This document shows positions 34,676-50,538 of a stretch of DNA of 64,000 nucleotides, one piece after another. The first letter of the stretch is position 1. Every line of letters starts with the position of its first letter. Both the position numbers and the translations under genes were made by a program. The stretch lies in NCBI GenBank assembly GCA_021234155.1, contig JAJEKV010000053.1, positions 9,121,798-9,185,797 of the forward strand. Reading direction: 5' to 3'. Origin of the DNA: Isoetes taiwanensis. Lineage: Eukaryota; Streptophyta; Lycopodiopsida; Isoetales; Isoetaceae. Below the pieces are notes generated by a model. It saw only the letters and a program-made list of their open reading frames with translations, had not been told where the DNA came from and did no database searches.

Positions 34676-37600
34676 TTAAACATGATCATAAAAAAGTAGA
34701 TGAGTCTCAGAATCCTCATCTAACTCATCACTCTCACTCTGTATGTCAACATCTTCTAGTATACTATTCAATCTTTTCAGACAACTCTCTCTATGTTGTA
34801 AAAGTTCTAATAGATAGTCACCAATCTTCCCTCCATCTATGGAGAAGAAGGTCTGGAGATCTTGTGCATGAATCCCATGTTGCATTCTCAGTGAATAGTA
34901 TGCACTGCATCTTAGTAATGCATGATCTTCATCTTCCACTTGGTCCTCGCCATAAACTTTACAATATCTCTCACTTCTTGGTATGATTTGGTCCCATCTG
35001 CCAGTCTCCACTCCTAGACGGTGTGAGCTAAGACGAATCCTGCCCAATGCATGTCTTTTCTTGATTGAGATATTGTCCTGTAAATACTTAGCTGCTACTA
35101 GCCCAGGGTTCATCTGTTGTTTGTACAGGATCATTTTCGTTTTAGGCTGCGACCACATCTTCTTGTATACTTTATCTAAAACCCATTGCCTCAGATTCTT
35201 TCCCTCTAGTAATGCTTCCTCCCATCGGATATCCCATCTATCCAGCCATCTAATAGCATCCTGAAACCATCCTTTATCTTTGCTAGCTGATAAAGCCTTA
35301 TGTGGTAGCCGTGTATCATCCATCAAAGTTAACTTCTTTAAATACCGAATACATCGAATCATGGCTTCTCCTTCTAGAGGTAATAAGCCACATTCCGTCA
35401 GCATCATTTGATAGGGTGTTTGGGCCTTAACTCCCAGTTCAAGGCGTATGAATTTCTTTTGTATCTGTTCAAGATCATCCCATAGTCCACGTGGAAGACT
35501 GGGCCCCCATACCTCACTGCCATATAGAGCTACACTTTGTACCAAAGATTCAAAGAGTCCTTTTTTAAGTGGCCAAGCCCATAAGTGCGCTTCCCTGCAT
35601 AGGCTTTGCATAGCATAGAGTGCTTTATGGCTGCCATCTATTCTCTGATGAATGCAGGCGTTCCATCTGTGATTCCTGTGGAAAATCAGCCCTAGATATT
35701 TATAAGAATCACAAGTACTTACCATTTGGTCTTTATATCTGAACGAAGTTTCTTGTTTTAATGCTCCCACTGTCATGATATTTGATTTATCCAGGTTTAC
35801 TTGCATCCCTGTGGCATCACAGAACCGGGCCAGCCCATCTAGATGCTGTTGCATATGCTTCACAGAGCGAGCAAAGATGACCACATCATCTGCATACATC
35901 AGAAGCTGGATTACATAGCCATGAATCTCTATTCCACCTGGGCAGTTATCTTGTAGCCATTTTTCCAAGCTATCAATGAATAAACCGAACAGCGTGGGGG
36001 ACATTGGGCAGCCTTGCTTGACCCCAATGTTGCTACTAACATATTCTCGTTTGTCTAATGAGAGAGGAAATGACAATTGTATCAATACCTGCTCATACAA
36101 TCTTTGTACTGCCTCTCGCAACTGCTCCGGTACCTGTAGCTTATCCAATCTCCTCCATAGCTGCGATCTAGGTACTTTGTCAAAAGCCTTCCTAAAATCT
36201 ATGAAGGCTACATACACTGGTTTCTTCGTGCCTTTGACTGTCTCAAATATAGTCTTGAGTACCAGTAAGTGATCGATTGTAGATCGGCCTGCTCTGAATC
36301 CAGCTTGTGTTTCTGCTCTTATGTTATTTGTTTCAGCCCACAGACTTATTTTTCTCTCTAATATAGATGCAAGAAGTTTTGAGAGTAAGCTGCTCACCAA
36401 TATGGTTCTATAATTTCCTATATCATTGATATCACCTTCTTTATGGACTGGAACCACTCGGTTAACTTGCCATTGCTCAGGCAAGCCATGTGCCAGTGCT
36501 TTGGAAAACAAGTCTGCTATGACATAGTGCAGCTTTGGGCCTGCCCATTTCAAGTGTTCCGCACATAAGCCTTGTGAATCTTTTGCTGTGCCATTGGATT
36601 GATGGTCAATACCATCTGAAACATCTTCAGCCGTGATCACAAGATGGAGTCCTCCCTGTTGTCTGATATTGGGATGTTCTCCAGAACTATGGTATAGACG
36701 GTGCACATATTGCCATAATATTTCTGCTGTAATTGGAAATTCTGTTTGCCTATTCTTACGGATAGTATTCCAAAAACTTTTTGGATCCGAGACATAGTTT
36801 TGACATAAAAGCTCTTGCCGAGAATGGATAAATTGTCTCTTTTTCTGCCTAGTGATCTTCCTGTACTCCTTCTTATAATGTTCTTTCTCAGAATCAAGAC
36901 TCAGCTTCCATTTAAGCTTAGCATCCTTGCATGTCTGATCATACCATGCTTTACATGGCAGCCCCCATAAAATTCGTTTTGAAGTGAAAACTTCTTCAGC
37001 CACTGTTGATAGCAGTTTACTTAATTGTTTGCTAGCTATCGTTAGATCCGGATCCCAGTTTATCTCCTGTACCTTTTGCTCAATCATAGCCTGGTAACAT
37101 GCTTTTAGGCTTGGTTTCAGATAATATCTCTGTGTCTTATTTGTTTCAGTCACACCATAGTTTTTTCTAATGCTAAGAGTAAATAATAATGGGCAGTGAT
37201 CAGATTCTAAGTTTTCTTCTCCAACTCGAAAATCTGATATTTGATTTAGTGTGCGATCTGCCATCATGACATAATCGACTGTGCTCTTAGCACGGCATGT
37301 ATTTCTATGTGATGCTGGAAATCGTTCTAAGCCATTGCATATCAGCAAGTTTGCGCTGCAGCATAATGTGAGCAAGGATCGCCCTGTTTTTGTTACAATT
37401 TTATCATGAGATTGCCTGCTCCATCCTTTATTCATTAAATCGTCTTTATCCATTTGATCCAGCCAAAGAGGATCATCCATCTCGGTATATATTACTGCTT
37501 GCTTGCTTCCTGTTCTTCCATTAAAGTCCCCAGCCAAAATGATTTCGCCCTTGGATTGGAAACATATGATATCCTGTTCAAGATTGAAGAATATATCGTC

Positions 37601-37980
37601 TTTAGAGGCATCTGTTACAGCATAAATTCTTTTGTGTCTTGGTGCAAAATAGCATATAGCCATATAATAGGAAGCATGCAGCCCATTAATTTCTATTCAG
37701 ATGTATTGCCCATTCTTATCTTGCTTAATCCCTTTCACAAGGTTTCTGTAACATGGTCTTGTGTAGCATGCAATTCCACCATTTCCATTATCCATTGCCT
37801 TAAATCTCTTACATCTTACTGAATATGTTAATTCAAAACCTGGTATTTCTGGTAAAGCATACAATTCATGTTCCTTAGTCTCCGTAAAAGCATATCAGAT
37901 CTATTTTCTCTAGATTATCCTGCATAGTTACCACTTTATCAACCGTCAATCTGTTAATATTCCATACAGCTATGTTCAAG
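34676..37980 (-). CDS. LINE ORF2: endonuclease-reverse transcriptase (copy C), mostly open
   Basis: An uninterrupted 995-codon frame runs from 37663 to 34676. The first 100 or so endonuclease residues (37980-37664, opening WNINRLTVDK) lie in other frames with stops. Motifs are AGDFNGRTGSKQAV and ESDHCPLLF of the AP endonuclease, then YVAFIDFRKAFDKVPR, GVKQGCPMSPTLFGLFID and the catalytic LLMYADDVVIF near residue 590. A C-terminal zinc-finger-like region follows, in which CKVYGE has tyrosine in place of the second cysteine seen in other copies. This is the best preserved RT in the window. It would perform target-primed reverse transcription. Confidence 0.87.
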
Positions 37981-37994
37981 CCTCCCACGCTTTC

Positions 37995-38748
37995 CTATGC
38001 TGTGATTATTGCCTTGCCCTTTTCCCATTTAACTTTCTGATTCTTTTGCTTGGCTTCTTTGAATTTTAGCAATTCCTGTTTTTTCTCTTGCACCTGCTCC
38101 TTGGTTAAGTCATCATTTATCCAGATAAATTTGCCTTTCAGAGTATATCTTTGTTTCAAAACTTGGAACCTAGCATCTCGGTTGGCGAATTTCAGCAATA
38201 TATGTCTTGTACCCATGCCTTGCTTACCAATCCGGAATGCTTCTGCTATCTGAGGGCTGTCCATAAGCATATCATTCTTCAGAAATGTTTCTACTAGCTC
38301 TTTAGTATTCTCATTATCCTTTTCGGGCAGTCCAACGATCCGGAGGTTTAGGGAACGCTGTTTTCTCTCTTGAGATTCAACATATAAATCAAATACATTT
38401 CTCAAAGTCCCTATCTCTTCCAATGCAGTTTCGACTCCTGATTCTGAGTTTTTTTTCCTTCAGCTCTTGTAGTTCACCTTTGATCTCGTTTAGTTCATCC
38501 TAGAGTACTACGAAATTTGCACGCAAAGCCTCATTCTCCAGTCTTAAACTCTTCATTTCTTCAATCAATCTTATTTCCCTTAAAGCAGACTCTTGTCGAA
38601 ACTAAACAATTTCTGCCATGATAGTGGTAAGTGAAACCTCCATGGATTCAGAAGCCTCGCCATCTGAATCAACAGGGTTGGGTCGAGCAGTTTTCTCTTC
38701 GATATCTGTCACAGCTTTTGTCTTTTTCGCTCTATCCTTCTGCGCCAT
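37995..38748 (-). pseudogene. LINE ORF1 protein (copy C), broken
   Basis: The frame begins MAQKDRAKKTKAV at 38748. It meets a stop after about 48 codons, resumes in the same region with a coiled-coil-like stretch, and shifts frame near a T-run at 38447-38455. The final 142 codons are open and contain LNLRIVGLPEKD, AFRIGKQGMGTRHILLKF and KFIWINDDLTKEQ. These match the RRM-like core and C-terminal domain of ORF1 in copy B. Confidence 0.82.
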
Positions 38749-39162
38749 AGAGTTTTCAGCGATAATGACTTGTCTTTTTTTTAACAGATGCACAATCTGA
38801 TATAACAGAGTTCCAGAAATAGCCCAATCCTCCACGGCTCAGATCTTGGGAAGAGATCAGCTCGAATCCACAAGACCCTGTTGCCTCAGGTTTGCTTCAG
38901 AATCCGAAGTTTCTGAGCCAGAGATTTGCCCTGCCTTAGTATTCCTGCCACGAATCTGCCTTCGAATAATTGCAGCGAACAGGGGTTTCGGCCAGGCTAA
39001 GCCGATTTGTGTTTAGCCAAGACAAAGGTGAGCCCACCCGGCTTATTACAGGCCGTGGCCTTGCATGCAAACAGTGAACGGAGTAGTAGTTGCAGCAGAC
39101 ACAGTTTTCAGCGAACAAACTTCTTGGGGCGCATGCAACTAGCGCCTAGGGTTCCCACACTC

Positions 39163-39469
39163 ACATATTGCCATAATATTTCTGCTGTAATTGGAAATTC
39201 TGTTTGCCTATTCTTACGGATAGTATTCCAAAAACGTTTTGGATCCGAGACATAGTTTTGACATAAAAGCTCTTGCCGAGAATGGATAAATTGTCTCTTT
39301 TTCTGCCTAGTGATCTTCCTGTACTTCTTCTTATAATGTTCTTTCTCAAAATCAAGACTCAGCTTCCATTTAAGCTTAGCATCCTTGCATGTCTGATCAT
39401 ACCATGCTTTACATGGCAGCCCCCGTAAAATTCGTTTTGAAGTGAAAACTTCTTCAGCCACTGTTGATA

Positions 39470-39471
<2 letters not shown>
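39163..39471 (-). repeat. LINE ORF2 fragment (copy C'), near-identical to part of copy C
   Basis: About 309 bp match 36704-37013 with only about four or five substitutions. It codes, on the minus strand, for GLPCKAWYDQTCKDAK and RKNRQTEFPITAEILWQY. One edge joins the 5' end of copy C without microsatellite. The other runs straight into (AG)n. Confidence 0.92.

Positions 39472-39538
<67 letters not shown>
39472..39538. repeat. (AG)n microsatellite at the 3' tail of LINE copy D
   Basis: About 33 AG units lie directly before the ATGAA repeats that end copy D. Confidence 0.95.
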
Positions 39539-39541
<3 letters not shown>

Positions 39542-41705
39542 AATGAAATGAAATGTTTATTAATCACGTCTGTGAGACCATCAGGTCTAGAAGACGTTCA
39601 CACTATACACATTCAAAGTTATAAAAAATATCATCTAATGCATCCTCAAACAGGAGTGCATTAGCCTCTTCCCCCTCATTCTTATCTATAAGATCCTTAT
39701 CATGCAGCTTCTTTAAGCAGATATCTCTATGCTTGAGGACCTCCACAAGGAATCCACCCATCGAAAAGGCACCAATATCAAAGAATTCTAACAATGTACT
39801 TGAGGAAATCCCAAATTTGCTTCTAATGTCAGCATATGCAGAACAATGGAGAATCACATGGGGTTCATCCTCTATCTCATCAGTATCACATAGTTTGCAT
39901 ACTCTTGCTTCTCGTGGTATATTGCCCCATCTTCCTACCTCCACTCCAAGTCTATGGGAGCTGAGTCGCATTCTGCTAATGGTCTGCCTCATTTTCATTG
40001 ACACCCCCTCAAGTATGATGCCTCCTGCAGGGTCGGGTTCATCATCCTTCTATAGAATTCTTTTTCCACTTCTGGGACACTCCACAACTTCTGTAGCATA
40101 TGCTCCCTGACCCATTCTCTAAGCCTACGTCCATTGATGCTGAGCGTATTTATATCTAGACGCCACTTGTGCATCCAAGCTACTATGTCAGCATACCACC
40201 CTTTCTCTTTACTTGCCTCTAATGCCAAGCGTGGCAAACTATCAACTTCCATCTCAAATTGCACTTTGCATAAGTATAACAATGTTTTAAGCAACGCTTC
40301 TACCTCCAAAGGGAGCATCCCACATTCGGCCAATAACATATCATAAGGTGTCTGCATTTTTGTACCTATAGTTCTGTATGGAAAAATTTCCTCTGAACCT
40401 TTTCGACCTTTTTCCACATCTCCAATGAAAGCCCAGGCCCCCAAACTTCACATCCATAGAGCACAACAGACTGCACAAGGGAGCTATATAGCATTTTCTT
40501 GATACTGAAATCCCATATTTCAGCATTTGAACACCTTCTCTGTAATGCAAACAATGCTTTTAAGCCACCACTGACTCGTTGCTCTACTGTCTGATTCCAT
40601 ATCAACAATCAACCCAAGATATTTATATACACCTATAATTTCTATAGTTTCACCTTTATAGTACCATGCAAGGCGATCCACTTTATTGGCCCCAAAAATG
40701 ATGATTCTCGTTTTATTCATATTCACTACCATACCTTTTGCATCGCAAAATTCCGCCAAGGCATCTAAGTGCTTCTGCATTCCCCCAGCATCTCTAGACA
40801 AAATCACAATATCATCTGCATACAACAGGAGTAATATAACAAATCCATTCAAGGACGCACCTGCTCCTCCATTTCTGGCTATCCATTCCTCTAACTCGTC
40901 TATAAATAGCCCAAATAAAGTCAGAGACAATGGGCAGCCTTGCTTTACCCCAATATTGCTATCCACTAAGCTTTGACACTTTTCAAAAAAGGGAAACGAT
41001 AATTGAACATATACCTTATCATATAGCATCTTGACTGCAAGTTAATATTCCATAGGAACTCCTATCTTGTCCATGCGCTGCCAGAGATTACTCCTTTGCA
41101 CCTTATCAAAGGCCTTTGTGAAATCAACAAATAATGCAAACATAGGTTTTTTCTTACCTATGACAGAGTCCATCAAAGCTCTGAAGGTGACCAGATGATC
41201 TGTCATGGGTTTTTTGCGACGGAATCCAGCTTGACCCTTAGCTCTAACCTTAGATTCCTCCGCCCAGCCACTAATTTTAGCATCAAGCATGGTAGCAAAA
41301 AGCTTTGAATACAAGCTACTAATCATTATCATTCGATAATTATTTGGGTCTGATTCATCACCTGCTTTATGCAACGGTTTGACTCTATTTATCTGCCATG
41401 ATTGTGGGAATCCCTCATGTAATGATGCATTAAACATCGAGACAAGCACATTAGCAACAGAAGAGCCTGCCCATTTAAACATTTCTGCTGTTAGCCCCAA
41501 GGCGTCTGCCGCTTTTCCATTAGAAAGCTTTTGTAGTCCTTTAAGGACATCCTCAATAGTAAATACAAGGGTATTAAACCCAACTGCATGCCCAGCGGTC
41601 TCATCCAGCCCCTGTACATGATAGCTCTTGCACCTGCTTCCACAAATCAGCCACATCAAGCATTGCATTCATTGGTTTCTTAGGCTTAAGCCTTAGCCAA
41701 AACTT
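39539..41705 (-). mobile_element. LINE copy D, 5'-truncated
   Basis: The 3' stem-loop is at 39567-39596, with TTTCA tail repeats next to (AG)n. The body encodes reverse transcriptase and C-terminal region. The 5' side ends in an AG/GAGG/GATA microsatellite at 41706. Confidence 0.88.
39603..41668 (-). pseudogene. LINE reverse transcriptase (copy D), broken
   Basis: From 5' to 3' on the minus strand: LTAEMFKWAGSS, INRVKPLHKAGDE, FALFVDFTKAFDKVQR, GVKQGCPLSLTLFGLFID, LLLYADDIVILSRD, GCEVWGPGLSLEMWKKVEK, and SSHRLGVEVGRWG. A zinc-finger-like CKLCDTDEIEDEPHVILHC follows. At least three frame changes interrupt it (near 41040, 40600 and 40000). The catalytic YADD is retained. Confidence 0.85.
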
Positions 41706-44350
<2,645 letters not shown>

Positions 44351-45689
44351 GACAGTGGCAGTGGATCCCCTTAGTGTGAAGGGACACATGGAAAGACATG
44401 GGCTTGTCACGCCTTATGCCCCATCGGCACGAGATTGGGCAGAGATTAGTCATGAGGCATGGACGATTGATAGGACTGCCTTAATTTAGGAAAAGGATGT
44501 TTTGGAGTACTAAAGAGTCAATATCAAGTGTCAATCAGACGTCAAGCCATTAAAATCCCTTTTTACTATGTTTTTCTTTTCTCTTTTGTTTGAAGAAATG
44601 ACAGAGTTTTTTTTCATATGATGTAGAATTGCAACACATTTATGATTCGATATGAATCGTATTGGAAGAACTCAAGCACATAAGGAACCATGAATCTCCA
44701 AATAAGAAACTACTATTACAAAGTAAGATGAATGAACAAGTCGAATACTATTGGTGGGGTCATTCAACATCTTCGTCAGCTTACTACATGGAAAGAGCAT
44801 CCTTCTTCTGCTAAAACTAAGTACTATAGAAACTTCTCCATGGTTGCCAATAATTAATTATTTTTCTACCTAACCATAGCATCTTATGATACCCTTATTG
44901 GCCATATATGGATTAAGCACAAATAATGATTTCCAGTATTATTTTGCAAATTAGAGGAGTAAAACTTGGATCAAAATCTCGAGAAGACAGAGAAATGATA
45001 TGTAGACAAATAATTGTCCAAACTTTATGCTGGAAGGCAAACATTCCTATTGTAAAGGCAATGCAATAGCTTAGCTCCCCATGAGCCTGAATCCAAATGA
45101 ATGCCAACTAGACCTCAGCCCAACCCTAAGAATTTGACTCGAGCATGGTGCATTATTGGAGTTGCCTTTAGGTCATCATGCGTCCTTACAAGTAAAAATT
45201 CAGCAGCTATCCATCTATCTAGATGTGATTAGTCTACTATTAACTTAGAACAAGACAAATCTACCAAAGTACTCTCCAAAACCCAGCCTTCAAATACAAA
45301 ATGTGAGAAAACTTTCAAAATCTTGGAAACTCACTAATCCATCTACTATAGCTACATAAAGAAACAAAACTTGTTGCCCCTAGAAAATGATTTAATATGA
45401 ATGACCTGGGTGAAGCCATGGATCCTTACCCATGAATCAGAGCAGAAGGAATCTTATAGTTACAAATATATAGGAGCCACTATTTTTTACAAGTTTATGA
45501 ATTTCAAAAATCCTTCTAGTATAATTTGTGGAAATCCAATGCGATTTTCTTGCCTATAGCATGAGAAAGAAATAATTCTTCCTTCTTTCCATAGAGAAAT
45601 TACCATCTAGGAAGCATTCTTGAGTTGGAAACGGTGCCATGATTGGCTATGTTGGCAGGATTGCAACTAAGTTTTATTACGTCGTGGGG

Positions 45690-46060
45690 GACTAATTCGA
45701 TGAGAGCTTCTGGTGCCTTTGCTGCCATAATTGGGTCATCGGAGGTAAACCCATCCCATCTGATTCTAGTCTTATTTTATCTGGCCCTAATCTTATTTTA
45801 TAAGCAAATCTATGGTGTCGCCCACAAACCCAAGCTCGCATTCAAATGTGTAAAATGGAATCTAGTTCCTTATATTTGCAGAACAAAAATCAACGCTATA
45901 TTTATGGGCAAATCTCGTAGTTTTGATGATGGTAAATTTGCATTTTGCTTTAATACACTATGGATTAGATGGAAAGATGAAGCTTTCTAAGCTCTATGCA
46001 TTGAATATTTTGTCTAGCTCATACCCCGTGATTAAACCTCTGCTTAAGATTTTGCATGAT
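45690..46060. repeat. Dispersed repeat R2, copy 1
   Basis: Two parts resemble 53220-53400 in the same order: CCTTTGCTGCCAT...TTGGGTC...GTAAAC near 45712, and TGCATTGAATATTTT...CTCATACCCC...GTGATTAAACCT near 45996. This copy has extra sequence between them. Class unknown. Confidence 0.55.
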
Positions 46061-46089
46061 ACAACCCTATGATCAATGCATATCCTTAT

Positions 46090-46167
46090 GGCCCGTGGCG
46101 GTCCAGGCGCCCATGCCCGCCCAGCCGCCCACGCCCGCCCGTGCCCGTGGCGGTCCAGGCGCCCATG
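46090..46167. repeat. GC-rich direct repeat
   Basis: GCCCGTGGCGGTCCAGGCGC followed by CCATGC occurs twice, separated by C/G-rich sequence. Confidence 0.7.
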
Positions 46168-48623
46168 CTTTGGAGGAGAATTGCAGAGGTGATTGAAGCA
46201 CCCAGGCCAATTGCAGGTCAAAATGCTCCAAAGTTTAGCAGAGTCCCACCAAATGTAGCTGCATTCCATTGTTAGTGAGCCCACATCAACTGGGCTGTTG
46301 GGCCATGATGGTGGTTTGAGGATCCATGACCATGAGAAAGGTGTGACTGCACGACACCAGATGCCAGGTCGGCGAGTGGCAGCTAGGTCGGCACAATAGG
46401 AGGCAACCCTGCTTAGCGATGCATGGCCTAAGGGGCTATACTGACAGGATAATGCACAGCCATGGACCGGGCGGGTTACGCAGCGGGGGCACCTACCCCC
46501 CCCCCAGGGTGTTCCCATGAGGTCGAATGGACCTGAAAGAAACCAAGCCAAAGTTCGAGTCCCCCTATTGCCATGCAACCGGACTTTGAAGCCAGCAAGT
46601 CAAATTCGGATCATGGGAATGTGTCCTTGCTTTGAAACCCTTGTAAGTCAGCCAAGTTTGGTATTATGCTTATATCCAAAAGAACCATGTCCATGTCGTA
46701 TGGAGGATTGCTTGCAAAGCCCACGCTGCTTCTGCTAATGATATAACCTGCATTATTTATGGCTCAGGTGAGTGCATCAAGCCGATTGATAGGATTATGA
46801 AGAGAAGACACGGTTATTGGGATGATGGGCACATGGAAGAAAGACGGATGTCTCCTTTGAATGTGAGAATCTTGCTGATATCCTTAGGCCAAAAGAGCCG
46901 CCTATATCTGTAGGCACGGATTTCATACCTTTTAATTTGGATAATTTTCACTTGATGTTGCTTAATTTTATTGGAAATACTGATGTTGTAAATGTGGTGG
47001 TGAAGTGATGGCGCCATCACACTTGTATTGAGTTTATTTCTGATAGTGAATACTAGTTGGAAATAACGTTTCATTACATGTGGTAGAATAGAATGAATGG
47101 ATGGTCTAGAACTTGCAGGTTACGAAACTTACAATGTTGGATGTCTTCAGGAGCGCACACAAAGATACTAGGTAAGGTTTCAAATTTTTGGCTATTTAGA
47201 AATGCTTAGGTTCGATTCCTAAGGAGTTGTTTGGCGGTAGCCTTTTTTATTCCTTAAGATTTGTGTTTTCGAATTCATTAAGCATAAACCATTATATATT
47301 CATTGAATGGATTATATCCCTGTCTTATATCGCTTCGTGTCTTATCACTCATTCCTAGCCATTGATCATTGTAATATTCCTTCTCTTATTCCTTCTAGCG
47401 CATTGTAGACCATCCACCGAATCCATGATGGGGTCAAACTGGCATTTCCACCTCACCATAAGATTTGTGAACCATTGATAGAAGTCAACATATAAGTCAA
47501 TTAGGAAACAACATGCAAAAAAGGGGACTTGAACCCCCTGCCATATGAGGCAGGCTCAGGTTGTTGTTCTCCTTATGGCTTAACATAACATTACATAGGA
47601 CGCTATGAATTATATGTACTACAGTCTACATGTTTGTACATCCTTCTAAAATATAGACACGAAATGTGTGCACTACATATTTCTACAAACTTAATAAAGA
47701 ACCATACATTCTTTTAAAATGTACACAAGTGCTTCTCAATCTCAAGTTGAAACCACGGACTTTGATGTACTTGTCTGCCAACGGCAGCAACAGCAAGTGT
47801 AAACTATGCAACACCTTGTCTGCACAAATTTGCAGCTAAAAATAAACTGTGCATTCCAAAATTCAGAATGTCACTTGCACTTTTAGGACAAATCCTAAGG
47901 CTAAACAACATGCAGAAATTCAGAAGATCTGTGTACATGAAAACCTGCGCGCATGCTCCAAACTGCTATTTCCATGTCAGCATATGATTTCGGAACAATA
48001 GTGTCTGAGTCAATATCAATCACTAACCAAGGCAAATAGATCAAAACAAATGAACAAAAATATACTATGAAATACAAGAATGACATATGAATAGAATTGC
48101 TCATACATTAATCTATTCCATATATTATATTCTCTTACCAAAGTAATGAACCTGATTGGCTCGCTATAAAATCCATTGTTCATGAGGTTACGACTCAATC
48201 ACTGTTACAACAGCTGCAACGACTACTTTCGATTTTAGCACACCAAGTCTATATGAAAATCACTCTTAATTTTTCAAATTCTAATAGTTTGAAACCTTCA
48301 ACAAGTAGCCCCAAGAGCATGAGCACAATCTGCACATGCAAGAAAGGATATCTCTTTTTTTTTTTTTTTTTTTTTTTTTTTGGAGGTAAGATTAGATATA
48401 TATATTAATAGAAAATAGTATGTACAATGAGACCCTCTCAGGAGTAAATAGAAAGCATTACAGCTTAAGACGATGTAGCGGGAGTCACAGCACGTGTACT
48501 ACGGAGAGCATCTTCTCGTCTTCCCTACTTTAAGGGTACTATCGGGAGTCGCCCATCTTCACCATAAAGTAGGTACTATAGAGGAAAGCAACTCCGTTCC
48601 ACTACTGGGTCCACATAACATTC

Positions 48624-50535
48624 TCAATTCTGAATAGATAGAATACCTGAGCCATTGTCATCACTTACTTCGTTATCAGCCCAATGACACTTAAAATAAA
48701 AGTAGAAGCCCTGTAAGGATCCAAGTCTGTCAAGATCCTTGTTGTAGTTAATACCATGCCTCCTGTGATGTGATAGCGCCATCAGTGCCACTTCTGAGTT
48801 GAAAGAGTTCTTTAGCTTCATTATGGAGATCCCTTGGCCACCTAGTGCCACATCACATCGGTGCTTCCAGATGACCCATAGCGCAATATTCACTAAAGAG
48901 GCTTCGATACTGCACCTATCAATGATCAATAAATCTGGCCACCTCAGATGGTGTACCATCAGCCCAATAATGGGGCAAACCCAGTGCCAGAACTCTGCAA
49001 TCTGGGGGCAGAAGAAGAGGTGTTCAATAGATTCAGTGATATGGCAACCAAGTGGACACCTATCGTTGTCCAGAATACCCTTATTAAATAAACTTTCCTT
49101 TGTACTAAGCCCCCCTTGCAAAGTTGTCCACCTGAAGAATTGTATCTTTCTTGAACAAAGATACTTCCAGGAGTTGGCTAAAGCAGCTTTGGCAACTCCA
49201 TTGCTCACCCCAAGCCTTGCCTCGGCTATCAAAGGAGTATCTTCACATAGTCCTCGATAGATTCTAGCCACATTATATTGTGCATGTCCATCAAAACGCC
49301 ATTCCTCACAAGGTCCCACTGTTCCAGATAGGTTGGTGACCTTGCCTAAGATATCTCGTAGCACCTTACGGTCACCTTTGCCTGGGTTCTGGATTTTACT
49401 CTTGAATGTAGTCCAACAGACCCATCTCCCATTCATCCACAAATGCTGCAACCTAGTGATTCCACAACTCTTCCACTTAATGAAGATGCGGGGGTGAGAG
49501 AGGGGGCGCAGTAAGGCCCTCCCTCCCCCATACCCCAGTATTCCAAAATAAGCTGAAACCACCTGCTTCCCTAGGAGGATCCATAGGGGTGAAAAGATGT
49601 TGCACGTCCAGCCACGCTTGGAGAATCTTTCTCATCACAGGAGACGTACCAGGGGCTACCTTGAAGCTAAAATAGAAAGCTCCCAACTCATCTCTGGGGA
49701 GAGCTGGCTTTCCCAAGAGCTTACCTTGCTTCAACCAATAGGATATAAATTTCAAAGCAGGTGATAAAGTAGATGACTCACCTTGTAGTACTCTCCAAAC
49801 AAATTTAGCTGCCAGGGCCTGTGCCTGAGTGAATGGGTCTTTGCAGCCCAATCCCCCATCCCTTTTATCCCGACACAGCTCCTCCCAGGCCACCTTAGCC
49901 ATGCCACCCCAGATGAATTTCCTGATGATAGTTTGCATTTGATTGTAAACCCCTTTCTGGGCAATCATCGCTGATGAGTAATAGATATGAGAGGCAGCTA
50001 GCACTGCATTAGCAACTGTCACACGTCCAGATGTTGCCAAGGTCCTTGTGGACCATAGACTTACCTTCTTTCTGAGTTTATCCAATATGGGGGCCCAGAG
50101 GCCTTTGAGGTTGTCTGAAAGCACCAGGGGAAGACCCAGAAGCTTAACTGATTCCCCAGCTGCCACAACTGGAAAACCCAGACCCCCGGCCCGAGGATCA
50201 ATGGGACTATCTGAAGCCCAGAGAACTGCACACTTATTCGCATTAAGGCCGATTCCAGATATAACCTCAAAGGACGTCAGAATCTCTCGAAATGAGTGGA
50301 AACTGTTGTCATCATATCTGAGGAACATGAAGGTGTCATCTGCATATTGCATAATTGTTAACTTTTCTGTACCCCCGGGAAAAGTAAGCCCTTCCAGATC
50401 CCCCTCCAACATCTTTAACTGAACCATTCTTGTCAAAAGGTTAGCCATGATGAGGAACAAGTAAGGAGCGAGGGGGCAGCCCTGTCTAATCCCCTTCTTG
50501 AGTTTAAACAGGCCAGATGGTTGTCCATTAACCAG
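48624..50535 (-). pseudogene. L1 reverse transcriptase C-terminal half with zf-RVT domain
   Basis: Two open stretches, about 50460-49480 and 49560-48624, overlap in different frames. The first begins just after GIRQGCPLAPYLF and contains the catalytic LTIMQYADDTFMFL, then the thumb and connection region with KVSLWSTRTLATSGRV and KFIWGG. The second contains the zf-RVT domain: LQGGLSTKESLF, then CPLGCHITESIEHLFFC. One frameshift near 49520 separates them. Confidence 0.87.
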
Positions 50536-50538
50536 GAC

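Larger units (their letters stand above)
44351..48353. other. Non-coding stretch with a dispersed repeat and a GC-rich repeat
   Basis: No convincing gene. It contains repeat R2 (45690-46060), a GC-rich direct repeat (46090-46167), and a two-hairpin motif ending in a T-run on the minus strand (47552-47516). The rest shows nothing I can name. Confidence 0.4.

Noticed and set aside
46069-46578. Long overlapping frames in GC-rich sequence
   Set aside because: They are caused by GC-rich direct repeats. No domain, and both strands are equally open.
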